Of a stretch of 18,860 nt of DNA, positions 1 to 6,794 are shown one piece after another. The translations under genes and the position numbers were made by a program. Under the pieces are notes generated by a model that worked only from the letters and a program-made list of their open reading frames with translations, made no database searches and was not told where the DNA came from. The number at the start of each line of letters is the position of its first letter. Position 1 is the first letter of the stretch. Origin of the DNA: an uncultured Oscillospiraceae bacterium (lineage in GTDB: Bacteria; Bacillota; Clostridia; Oscillospirales; Oscillospiraceae); the NCBI GenBank assembly GCA_934512135.1, contig CAKSWT010000024.1, forward strand, positions 1 through 18,860, read 5' to 3'.

Positions 1-28
1 CCCGATGATTTTCCTGCCACATTTCCAT
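1..28 (-). CDS. Possible 5' end of a leftward gene, cut by window edge
   Basis: Only about nine codons are visible (MEMWQENHR), so no function can be given. Reading leftward, a TATAAT -10 hexamer (48-53) is followed by a purine-rich AGGTGAGGGGA stretch about 8 bases before the ATG at 28. A second in-frame ATG lies at 22. No good -35 matches the TATAAT. The call rests only on the promoter-like and ribosome-site-like spacing and could be chance. Confidence 0.3.
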
Positions 29-65
29 TCCCCTCACCTCTTTCTTTATTATACAGAAAGCTCCC

Positions 66-86
66 GCACTTGGCGAGTGCTTTTTT
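66..86 (+). terminator. Short rho-independent terminator-like hairpin
   Basis: GCACT and AGTGC form a 5-bp stem around a TGGCG loop, followed directly by TTTTTT. It would stop rightward transcription, but no rightward gene is visible before it. It also lies just upstream of the -10 of the leftward gene start. Confidence 0.45.
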
Positions 87-96
87 GACATGCTGG

Positions 97-274
97 CAAT
101 TCCTGGCGGAATTGTGAAGTTTGGCGATGCCAAGTGAAGCAGCAGAAATTCTGCTGTGAAGTATCGTGCTTTGCACGAAGTGAAGCGAAGTGTGCCCCCT
201 CACGCCCGCAGGCACTTCACGCGAAGCAGCTTCACGATGCGCAGCATCACTTCACGTGCGACAGCACACTTAAC
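97..274. repeat. Array of mini-hairpins separated by GTGAAG / CTTCAC boxes
   Basis: No gene is credible here. Four GTGAAG boxes start at 114, 134, 156 and 180. Four CTTCAC boxes (the last degenerate, CTTAAC) start at 215, 230, 250 and 269. Between boxes are small perfect hairpins with unrelated stems: CAATTCC/GGAATTG (97-114), TTGGC/GCCAA (121-133), AGCAGA/TCTGCT (141-155), TCGTGC/GCACGA (164-178), GAAGC/GCTTC (223-233), GATGC/GCATC (236-248), GTGC/GCAC (256-267). The left boxes are complementary to the right ones, so the tract could fold as one large stem with side hairpins. The boxes are conserved while the hairpins vary, so this is not a CRISPR or a simple tandem repeat. Confidence 0.75.
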
Positions 275-276
275 TC

Positions 277-315
277 AAAAAGAACCAATTCGTCAAAGAC
301 AAATTGGTTCTTTTT
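277..315. terminator. Bidirectional terminator behind the broken tRNA and the MFS operon
   Basis: A 14-bp perfect stem (277-290 with 302-315) has an A-run on one side and TTTTT on the other, so it works in either direction. It lies just after the 3' end of the leftward tRNA fragment, where a tRNA's own terminator would be. It now also ends the leftward operon whose last stop codon is at 378. Confidence 0.8.
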
Positions 316-316
316 G

Positions 317-363
317 TGGTGGAGACGGAGAGGCTCGAACCCTTGACCTTACGGATGCGAACC
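317..363 (-). pseudogene. 3' half of a tRNA-Ala(CGC)-like gene, broken in the anticodon stem
   Basis: Read leftward this gives an anticodon loop TTCGCAT (anticodon CGC at 357-359), the 3' anticodon strand CCGTA, a variable loop AGGTC, a T loop TTCGAGC, a 3' acceptor strand CGTCTCC and a terminal ACCA (317-320). The 5' anticodon strand does not pair properly, and no D arm or 5' acceptor strand follows before the MFS stop codon at 378. The T stem also has a mismatch. This is what an integration at a tRNA 3' end, or a deletion through the gene, leaves behind. The alanine identity is inferred from the anticodon loop and the 3' end. Confidence 0.65.
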
Positions 364-377
364 AGACCGTGCATGGA

Positions 378-1631
378 TCAAGGCTTCACGGGTTCATCCT
401 TAATCAAGAGGCACAGGACGATGCCGATTACATTGAGTGCCGCCACGATGGCGTACGCGCCGGCAAAGCCGCCAAGCCGCTCCAGGCCGAAGGCCAGAAT
501 AGAAAATGTAAAGGAACGGATAATCAGCGAGATGACATTGATTATGCCCAGCGCACGGGCAAAGTCATGGCGGTTGAACAGGTTTCCGATCATGGAGGGC
601 AGCAGATTCCCGATTCCGCCGATACCGATACCGATAAAGAAGACCGACAGATACATGGCCAGGTCACTGGCGGGGATGCAGCAGGTGAGTACTGCCGCCA
701 GATACCAGATCCCATAAAGAACGGAGGCACGCTTGGTCCCGATTTTCTGGTCCAGCCAGCCAGTGACATAGCTGCCCACCAGCCCCAGCACCGCGGCCAC
801 GGTCATCATCCCGGTAGCTTTTTCCTGAGTCCAGCCGCCGGCGGTGAGACGGGGGATGAGCTGGCTGATGAGCGCAACAGTGACCAGTATGTAGATACCG
901 AAGGACAAGCTGGTCAGCCAGACCTGTTTGTTGGTCAGCAGTTTGCTCACTGTCCAGGGAGATTTGTATTCGGCAATTTCCTTTAGGTTGGCCTGGATCT
1001 CTTCAGGGGTCAGTGCACCGTTGTCGGGGGTGCAGCCGTATTCCTCCGGCGCATTCCGTACAAGCAAGGCATACACCACCGCCACGACGATCATGATGGC
1101 ACCAACCATGAGGAAGGAGCCGTCGACGCCCCGCAGACCGACAAAGAGCATCAGGATGGGGATGAAAACAGCGGAGGAGAGATTAGTGCCCATGGTGGCC
1201 CAGCCCAGCGCCAGTCCCTTGCGGGTGGGGAACCAGTGGGCGATCATCACCTGAGCGGCCGTGTTGCAGAAGCCGTAGGCCATAAAATTGACCAGTGCGG
1301 TGACGATGAAAAAGCCGGTCACTGAACTGACGATGCCGTAGAGCCCGTAGCTGATCCCACCCAGCACCAAGGCAATGGTGCCAACTTTGCGGCTGCCTAA
1401 CTTCTGGATGACAGCCGTCCAGAATACTACACCCAAAATGCCGAACCAAGCGGCGGGAGTGGCAGAGGCGAGCAGCGTGTTGTAGTCCAGACCGTGCTCC
1501 CCGGCGAAATTACCCACGATCACATTCAGGCCATCGTTGACGGTGGCGGCGAAGAAGAAATAGCAAAGGCCTGAGATGACGATCATCAGCCAGCCTTTTG
1601 CGCCGAAGTCATTTTTTGTAGAGTGGTTCAT
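378..1631 (-). CDS. MFS transporter, OFA (oxalate/formate antiporter)-like, 417 aa
   Basis: A 12-helix-type membrane carrier by length and hydrophobicity, expected in the cytoplasmic membrane. Cytoplasmic-loop MFS signatures appear twice, once per half: KLGSRKVGTIALVLGG after helix 2 and LDQKIGTKRASVLYG in the second half. The aromatic- and glycine-rich first helix and HWFPTRKGLALGWATMG resemble the OFA branch, which exchanges small carboxylates, but the substrate cannot be read from sequence. The ATG at 1631 has GGGAGGA about 7 bases upstream; a longer in-frame reading lacks this. It is the last gene of the operon, 35 bases after the hydrolase, and probably imports the hydrolase substrate or exports a product. 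Confidence 0.85.
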   Translation of the reverse strand: MNHSTKNDFGAKGWLMIVISGLCYFFFAATVNDGLNVIVGNFAGEHGLDYNTLLASATPAAWFGILGVVFWTAVIQKLGSRKVGTIALVLGGISYGLYGIVSSVTGFFIVTALVNFMAYGFCNTAAQVMIAHWFPTRKGLALGWATMGTNLSSAVFIPILMLFVGLRGVDGSFLMVGAIMIVVAVVYALLVRNAPEEYGCTPDNGALTPEEIQANLKEIAEYKSPWTVSKLLTNKQVWLTSLSFGIYILVTVALISQLIPRLTAGGWTQEKATGMMTVAAVLGLVGSYVTGWLDQKIGTKRASVLYGIWYLAAVLTCCIPASDLAMYLSVFFIGIGIGGIGNLLPSMIGNLFNRHDFARALGIINVISLIIRSFTFSILAFGLERLGGFAGAYAIVAALNVIGIVLCLLIKDEPVKP

Positions 1632-1666
1632 CACAGTTCCTCCCTTCCAAATCTGGCTGCCGCTCC

Positions 1667-3508
1667 TCAAGTGAGGGGCAGCAGCAGGTGAGACTTGCCA
1701 AAATAAATTTCATGCCGGGCCGAGCGCATGAAGGGCAGACGATAAACGCCATTCATGGCCATTTTGCTGCGCAGGTCATCCTGATTGCGGATGACAAGCT
1801 CGATCTGATGTCCCTTCTGGAACACACAGGCGGCAGGAAGCATCTGAATATTGTATTCATAGACCTTGCCCGGCTCAATGGGCACCGGATCAGCCCAGGG
1901 ATGGATGGGATGCTCGGGTGTGGACTTTTCCTCATCCAGCTGCCGATACTGCGCCCGCAGCGCGCCGGAGGAGATGACGAATTTCTCGCCGTTTTCATCC
2001 ACGTCCAGCAGATCGGCATACCAGGTGGTATCGTCAATGTCGATGGACGCGAAGAGATTGAGGGTGATCTGTCCGACCACCTCCACGTCGTGATCCAGCA
2101 CACCAGTGGAGTAATTGAGAGAATAGACCGTGGCATCCAGATAGGGGGCCTGCTGGTCCAGGATATCAGGGGCTGCGCCGCCGTCGGGCGCCTCCAGAGG
2201 CTTCAGGCCGCCGCCGGGCTGGAGGAAGAACTTGGTGTACTTCGTCCGCTTGAGCGGCCACTCATTTTCAAAGCGCCATTTGTTGATGCCCATGACATAG
2301 AGCTTGACGGGGGGCTCATCCATGATGCCGTTGTCCTTCCCCTTGAGCCAGTATTCATGCCAGCGCACCATCTCATCATGGTACTCGATGTAGGGCCGGA
2401 CCGTGTTGATGGGTGGATAGAGGATCAGCTTCTTCTGATTATCCGGGGTGGAGACGGTGTTCCAGACATCCAGCGTGCCGAACTCATACAGGCGCTGGTT
2501 CCAGGGGGTACCCAGATAGATGGGGATATCGATTTTATCCGCTTCATCCTCATTGACAAATGCATGGGAGGAACAGCCCTTGTGGGGGTGCAGGGATTGT
2601 AGGAGGAAATCGAACATCACAGGGTTTTTCCGCGGATAGCGCAGGAAGGAATACCACTTGGTATTATATTTGTAATCCGGGAACTCCCGGGCTTCAGCCA
2701 GGCGTTCCTCCAGATCAGGCGCGCCGAACATCACAGGCGTCATAGGAACGTATTCGTAATTGGGTACGCCGGGAGGAGAGTCATTTCCATGACCGCCTGT
2801 CTCGATCATATAGGGGGCCATGATCTCGGTGGTGCCGGAGAAATAATCCCAGGTACCGCAGCCACATTCATCGCAGCGCAGCGCGGTCAGGTGAGGCGGT
2901 CTGGCAGCGCCGGCATGGATCTGCATGATGGAAAAGGCGGACGGCCCGATCATACCCACTTTCCCGTTGCACCAGGGCTGCGCGGCGATCCACTCCACCG
3001 TATCATAGACGTCCTCTTTGTTGAACCAAGGCTTGACGCCATATCCCTCGGAGTCGCCGATGCCGCGGGGATCTACCACAATGTGGATAAAGCCGCGGGG
3101 TACAGTGTAGTTGAAATTACAGGCCTCCAGAGATCCGTCCCAGAAGGGAGTGTCTAAATATTTTTGAGGATGCTCGGCCATCCAGGCAAATGCCTCGTTG
3201 GTATTTTTACACCAGTAAGCGTAAGCGAGCAGTACGGGAAATTTTTCGTCCCCGTCCACATCGGGGTGGTAGATATCGGCATACAGCCGGGCGCCGTCCC
3301 GCATAGGGATCTTAACGTCCTTTTCCAGCTTCACCCGATAGACAGGCTGAGTTTCCTCACCCTTGATGATCTCGGGATAACCGTCAAAGTACGTCCCTTC
3401 CACATTGGTCCCATAGGGAACCTTCTCTGCCGTGGCGAACTGATTCTTTCTCTGTACCACCAGTTCGTCAGCATTGTACACTTTCTGCCTCGTTGTTAGT
3501 TTGTCCAT
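1667..3508 (-). CDS. CocE/NonD family (S15-type) hydrolase, 613 aa
   Basis: An alpha/beta hydrolase of the X-Pro dipeptidyl-peptidase/cocaine-esterase class, which cleaves acyl esters or amides. The substrate here is unknown. The N-terminal substrate-entry strand pair is present (KIPMRDGARLYADIY, about 66-80). The oxyanion-side RGIGDSEG is at 148-155, and the nucleophile elbow is GPSAFS with Ser190. A PepX C-terminal jelly-roll follows (ITLNLFASIDIDDTTWYADL region). No signal peptide is seen, so it should be cytoplasmic. The family elbow is usually GxSYxG; here Tyr and the last Gly are replaced by Ala-Phe-Ser. The ATG at 3508 has AGGAG 7 bases upstream, only 10 bases after the previous gene. 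Its position between a membrane protein and an MFS carrier suggests catabolism of an imported compound. Confidence 0.85.
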   Translation of the reverse strand: MDKLTTRQKVYNADELVVQRKNQFATAEKVPYGTNVEGTYFDGYPEIIKGEETQPVYRVKLEKDVKIPMRDGARLYADIYHPDVDGDEKFPVLLAYAYWCKNTNEAFAWMAEHPQKYLDTPFWDGSLEACNFNYTVPRGFIHIVVDPRGIGDSEGYGVKPWFNKEDVYDTVEWIAAQPWCNGKVGMIGPSAFSIMQIHAGAARPPHLTALRCDECGCGTWDYFSGTTEIMAPYMIETGGHGNDSPPGVPNYEYVPMTPVMFGAPDLEERLAEAREFPDYKYNTKWYSFLRYPRKNPVMFDFLLQSLHPHKGCSSHAFVNEDEADKIDIPIYLGTPWNQRLYEFGTLDVWNTVSTPDNQKKLILYPPINTVRPYIEYHDEMVRWHEYWLKGKDNGIMDEPPVKLYVMGINKWRFENEWPLKRTKYTKFFLQPGGGLKPLEAPDGGAAPDILDQQAPYLDATVYSLNYSTGVLDHDVEVVGQITLNLFASIDIDDTTWYADLLDVDENGEKFVISSGALRAQYRQLDEEKSTPEHPIHPWADPVPIEPGKVYEYNIQMLPAACVFQKGHQIELVIRNQDDLRSKMAMNGVYRLPFMRSARHEIYFGKSHLLLPLT

Positions 3509-3518
3509 AATAGTCTCC

Positions 3519-3983
3519 TTATTTTGCGGTTTTTTCTGCGCCAATTTTCATGGCAAGTTTCATAGCGAATGGGGCCAGTACCAGCGATACCACCACCGCC
3601 ACCACTTCCAGCGCCGGGAAGCCATGCAGCCAGGCAGCCGGATATGCGGGCACGGCGCCCACATTGATCAAAGTCATGAAGGTGTTCATGAAGATGGTGT
3701 TCAGCGTGGCGTTACACACACCATTCCAGAGCTTGAAGGCTCCGGAGCCGGGCTTGCCGCCCGACAGGGCCATGGCGGCCCGGAAGCTCAGGCCAGGGAT
3801 GCGGAAGATCAGAGTGCTCAGGTTGCAGATGATCAGCGCCTGGGCCAGCGTGACTAGGAACATGGGGGGATTGATGTTGGACAGCCCCACATTCACGATC
3901 AGCGCGGTGGCCGCCATACACAGGCACATCACTGTGTTCATGATGCCGTAGGTAAAGATCACGCTCTGCTTCTTGTTCATCAT
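3519..3983 (-). CDS. Small four-helix membrane protein, function unknown
   Basis: A 154-aa hydrophobic protein with four likely membrane helices at about 9-31, 38-60, 90-111 and 124-145, and a Lys-rich C-terminal tail (KIGAEKTAK). The two-by-two helix arrangement and the N-terminus faintly recall a doubled DUF2798-like protein, but I do not recognise it firmly. Two ATGs lie in tandem (3983 and 3980); GGAGGGA sits about 7 bases before the first. It lies between the SnoaL-like gene (15 bases) and the hydrolase (10 bases), so it belongs to the same transcript. It could be an accessory subunit for uptake or a membrane anchor; nothing in the sequence decides this. Confidence 0.75.
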   Translation of the reverse strand: MMNKKQSVIFTYGIMNTVMCLCMAATALIVNVGLSNINPPMFLVTLAQALIICNLSTLIFRIPGLSFRAAMALSGGKPGSGAFKLWNGVCNATLNTIFMNTFMTLINVGAVPAYPAAWLHGFPALEVVAVVVSLVLAPFAMKLAMKIGAEKTAK

Positions 3984-3998
3984 AGCCCGTTCCCTCCC

Positions 3999-4418
3999 TT
4001 AGATCAGCTTGGGATTTCCGAACTGCTCGGGCGGCAGAGGCTGGACGGTGCCCCAGTGCTCATACAGCAGGCCGTCCTTGATCCGGTAGGTATCTACCAC
4101 CAGGACCTCGATCTTACCCGGATCGGTGACGCCGTAGCCATGCATGGCCACCATGTCACCCTCTTCAATGATGTGGATGATGTTCACATGGAACTTAGGG
4201 AACATCTCAAAGACCTTGGTGAAGTAGGCCTTGAAGCCGTCGATCCCAGGAGGAACATCAAAATCGTGCTGGATATAGTCTGGATGCATGTAGCGGTCCA
4301 CCGCCGACATATCGTGATTGTTGAAGAATTCGTCGAACAGGTTGATAATCAGCTTTTTGCCGTCGGTGGCGGTATCAGGGCGTTTTCTCAAGCTGGCAAC
4401 GATTTGTGATTTTTCCAT
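3999..4418 (-). CDS. SnoaL-like / NTF2-fold protein, 139 aa
   Basis: First gene of the operon. It shows the SnoaL pattern: a helical start (NLFDEFFNNHDMSAVDRYMHPDYIQHD), a helix with the FKAYFTKVFEMFPKF pattern, then alternating beta strands ending in VVDTYRIKDGLLYEHW. The fold forms a hydrophobic pocket used by polyketide cyclases, ketosteroid-type isomerases and many uncharacterised enzymes. His46, Asp48 and the late His-Trp are typical pocket residues, but the reaction is unknown. The ATG at 4418 is preceded by GAAGGAG. In this operon it may bind or isomerise the product released by the hydrolase. Confidence 0.8.
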   Translation of the reverse strand: MEKSQIVASLRKRPDTATDGKKLIINLFDEFFNNHDMSAVDRYMHPDYIQHDFDVPPGIDGFKAYFTKVFEMFPKFHVNIIHIIEEGDMVAMHGYGVTDPGKIEVLVVDTYRIKDGLLYEHWGTVQPLPPEQFGNPKLI

Positions 4419-4508
4419 ACATCATATCTCCTTCTCTTTATCAGTTCAGACGCAAGGCATTATGCAAAAGGACCAAATGATTCAAGGGAACCAAGCATCT
4501 CCTTGTTC

Positions 4509-4536
4509 AATATAGCACGGATGACGCTTTCCGCAA
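4509..4536 (-). promoter_or_regulatory. Promoter of the SnoaL-hydrolase-MFS operon
   Basis: Read leftward: -35 TTGCGG (4531-4536), a 16-bp spacer, and -10 TATATT (4509-4514). Transcription would start near 4502, leaving a leader of about 84 bases before the ATG at 4418. The imperfect -35 fits a promoter needing an activator. Confidence 0.6.
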
Positions 4537-4555
4537 AATATCAGGTTCTCATATG

Positions 4556-4576
4556 GGTATGACTACGAATCATACC
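4556..4576. promoter_or_regulatory. LysR-type regulator binding box (T-N11-A dyad)
   Basis: A perfect 7-bp inverted repeat, GGTATGA-N7-TCATACC, contains the classic LysR T-N11-A pattern. Its centre (4566) is about 64 bases upstream of the predicted start near 4502, the usual recognition-site position for LysR activators. The obvious partner is the LysR gene at 5484. Confidence 0.65.
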
Positions 4577-4610
4577 AAAATCACTCGTTAGTGTAAAGTT
4601 TTCTTTGGCA

Positions 4611-4643
4611 AAAATAAAAAGGGAAGCGATATACACCGCTTCC
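4611..4643 (-). terminator. Leftward rho-independent terminator upstream of the operon
   Basis: GGAAGCG (4622-4628) pairs with CGCTTCC (4637-4643) across an 8-base loop. Read leftward it is followed by TTTTTATTTT. It would stop leftward transcription before it reaches the LysR box and operon promoter, insulating the operon from anything to its right. Confidence 0.6.
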
Positions 4644-4711
4644 TGAGAAACTCAAATCTCGGTAAATGTGGTTTGACAAAAAACACATCCGATGAGAGGA
4701 GTTCCGAAGTT

Positions 4712-5284
4712 ATGATGGCAAAATTGGAGCAGTAAGGTAAGGAGAGTTTCGGTGAGGCGAAGAATTCTATCCTGTCAGCGAAACAAAGTGGTGTATCGGG
4801 GCAAGGGGTACCGTCTCACCATGCTCAAGACCACGATGGGCGAAGTGGGATATCGGAGACGTGTATACCTACTGTCCGGCGAAGCGGAGCGGCACGTCAT
4901 GACCGTGTACCTGCTGGACAAGGCTATGGACCTTGACACAGTAGGCCTTTTCAGATATACTGCCTGTATAATGGTGGTGGAGGCAGCCTCCATTGCCCAA
5001 CGAGGGCCAGCAGCCCGCCCGCTGTGGGAGTATGGAGAGAAATATCTTCGCCATTATGGGAACCGGATGAAGCACAACCACACCTGTTGGTGCGTGATTG
5101 GAGCAAACAATCTGGTAGCCTTGCTTGCGCTGCGTCATACCGGCAGGCTCCGGCGTGTTCTGCGCGGCTGGGCGAGGACATATACATCCCACCACATACA
5201 TTGTCCTCCGGCAAGATACATCCTGCCGCCCAATATTATCTGACACGCTTTGATCCACTGCCTGAGATGCGCTCCTACGACTGA
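4712..5284 (+). pseudogene. Decayed ISLre2/UPF0236-type transposase
   Basis: Conserved pieces survive out of frame with one another. The stretch KTTMGEVGYRRRVYLL and a following VYLLDKAMDLD resemble the N-terminal region of UPF0236 (ISLre2) transposases. CVIGANNLVALLALRHTG and, in another frame, AAQYYLTRFDPLPEMRSY resemble their C-terminus. An ATG at 4712 runs into a stop after eight codons, and the middle of the gene, including most of the catalytic region, is missing (about 190 codons remain). There is a frameshift near 5165. It lies between LysR and the operon LysR probably controls, and seems to be inert. Confidence 0.65.
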
Positions 5285-5483
5285 CAGCGGCCGGTTAAGT
5301 GCGCCGGAATGCGTATCCGCTCAAGTTTATCTCTTTGAACATATTTTCCTGCCTGATTTGACTGCCAGCCCTCTTGCCAACGATTTTGTTACACTTACAA
5401 ATCATCCCGGCCCCTTTACTTCCAATTACGGGCTGTCTAAAATGAAAATAGAAGACAACGAATCGGACCGAAGGAGCGATGTC

Positions 5484-6440
5484 ATGGATTTTGAACATTT
5501 GAACTATTTCCGCACAGTTGCCAGGCTGGGCAATCTGTCCCAGGCGGCCAAAGAGCTCTATATCTCTCAGCCTGGGCTCAGCCGCTATCTCACCAAGTTG
5601 GAGCAGGAGATCGGTGTCCCGCTGTTCGAACGCCGGAAAGGCCGGATCGTATTGAATACCTATGGACAAATCTTTCTGACCAATGTGAACAGGGCATTTG
5701 ATTGCCTGGACTATGGTCTGGATACTGTACAACGCCTCTATTTCAGAGATCAAAATATTTTGTCCATTGCCTGTTCTATTGAGGATTACCTGACCGACCG
5801 GCTGCGAGACTTCTCCACGGTCTATCCCCAAATCGGGATCCGGCAGTTTTCATACTCCATCCCGGAAATTGAAATTCAGCTTCTCCGTCAGAATCTGGAC
5901 CTTGCCATCTGCGCCCATCCGCCCCAGAGTGATAAATTAAAATATGAACTTCTCTCCCAATGTCCCTATGTGCTGGTTTGCTGTGCCGACACTCCTCTGG
6001 CCCGGACTGAGCGGCTGCCCTTGAGGGCGGCCGCAGAGCAACATTTTATCTGCGAAAATCCCCGACTCAACCGGAGACAACTGGAGGAGATCTGCAAAAC
6101 TCACGGATTTATTCCCCATATCAGCCATGAGGTGGAAAGTGGATATATCCTGTATAATTTGCTGGAGTCCAACGTAGGGGTGGCGCTAATCCCTCTTGCG
6201 CATTATCTCAAGATCAATGAGCACATGCCCGACCATCATCTGCGGGCAGTTTTTCTGGACGATGAACTTCCTATGGCTGAAATCGGTGTCATGTATCTGT
6301 CGAACCGACCCTTTTCTCCTGCCGCAGTTCAGTTTTTATCCTTTCTGCACTTGTGTTCAGACAAAGAAATTGATATTATGCAGGGAATCGGAACCGCATC
6401 TGCCTTGGCTCATGCGGAAATTACACGCAATGATACTTAG
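5484..6440 (+). CDS. LysR-type transcriptional regulator, 318 aa
   Basis: It has the standard LysR layout and length. A winged helix-turn-helix occupies residues 1-60 (FRTVARLGNLSQAAKELYIS then QPGLSRYLTKLEQEIGVPLF), followed by a linker helix and a periplasmic-binding-protein-like effector domain from about 90 on. AAGGAG 8 bases before the ATG at 5484 decides the start; the reading frame stays open upstream but that part is unlike the family. It is divergent from the catabolic-type operon starting at 4418, which carries a T-N11-A box at 4556-4576, so it probably activates that operon when its inducer is present. The roughly 1-kb separation, filled by an IS remnant, is unusual for a LysR pair. 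Confidence 0.88.
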   Translation: MDFEHLNYFRTVARLGNLSQAAKELYISQPGLSRYLTKLEQEIGVPLFERRKGRIVLNTYGQIFLTNVNRAFDCLDYGLDTVQRLYFRDQNILSIACSIEDYLTDRLRDFSTVYPQIGIRQFSYSIPEIEIQLLRQNLDLAICAHPPQSDKLKYELLSQCPYVLVCCADTPLARTERLPLRAAAEQHFICENPRLNRRQLEEICKTHGFIPHISHEVESGYILYNLLESNVGVALIPLAHYLKINEHMPDHHLRAVFLDDELPMAEIGVMYLSNRPFSPAAVQFLSFLHLCSDKEIDIMQGIGTASALAHAEITRNDT

Positions 6441-6610
6441 GGAAAAGTCCACCCATCCTGTTTGCCCTTTCAATATTTTTATGCGCAAGCCATGCTTATC
6501 TGATGATTATGTATTTTTTTGTGCGGCACACTTGTCTCAGCAGTGTTAAATCGTTTTATATTTCAGCTAGTTTTAGTGATTATTAGACGTAAAGACGCCG
6601 CGAAACACCC
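6441..6610. other. AT-rich spacer without recognisable gene
   Basis: This stretch follows the LysR stop codon. I see no convincing ribosome site, motif-bearing reading frame or strong hairpin in it. It leads into the tRNA-like remnant. Confidence 0.5.
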
Positions 6611-6663
6611 CTTGCCTGCCTCACAACCCGGAGGTCGGGAGCTCAAATCTCTCCCCGCAACCA
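6611..6663 (+). pseudogene. tRNA-like 3' remnant, possibly an old attachment site
   Basis: CTCACAA would be an anticodon loop (CAC). It is followed by GGAGGTC, GGGAG, the T-loop-like CTCAAAT, CTCTC, and CCCGCAACCA ending in CCA at 6661-6663. The anticodon stem does not pair, one base seems missing between T stem and acceptor, and no 5' half is present. The palindrome that follows is placed like a tRNA terminator. It is either a decayed tRNA end or an integration-site copy. Confidence 0.4.
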
Positions 6664-6669
6664 TATTTA

Positions 6670-6697
6670 CCGAAACCGTTGATATCAACGGTTTCGG
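6670..6697. terminator. 28-bp perfect palindrome, terminator-like
   Basis: A perfect palindrome whose arm is CCGAAACCGTTGAT, centred at 6683/6684, has no spacer and is followed by GGCTTTCGTT. It begins 7 bases after the tRNA-like CCA. It could be a tRNA terminator or a recombinase or regulator site. Confidence 0.6.
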
Positions 6698-6794
6698 GGC
6701 TTTCGTTATTCTATACAAAAGTGCAGGCTGTCTATTCTGCCGAAATTTTATAAAGAAGTTCAGGAATCCCCCTGTTTTGCCATTCCGTTGAAAT

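Noticed and set aside
97..274. CRISPR array
   Set aside because: Repeats are only 6 bases, switch orientation half way, and the spacers are self-complementary hairpins; no cas genes.
134..986. Long rightward open frames from the hairpin array through the MFS gene
   Set aside because: They read through the hairpin array, the terminator, the tRNA fragment and the antisense strand of the transporter, with no ribosome site or protein motif.
1688..2602. 304-codon rightward frame opposite the hydrolase gene
   Set aside because: It is antisense to a gene with clear catalytic motifs; composition is that of a high-GC shadow frame.
5250..5483. N-terminal extension of LysR
   Set aside because: The helix-turn-helix domain begins at ATG 5484, which has its own AAGGAG; the extension covers the promoter region and has no family resemblance.
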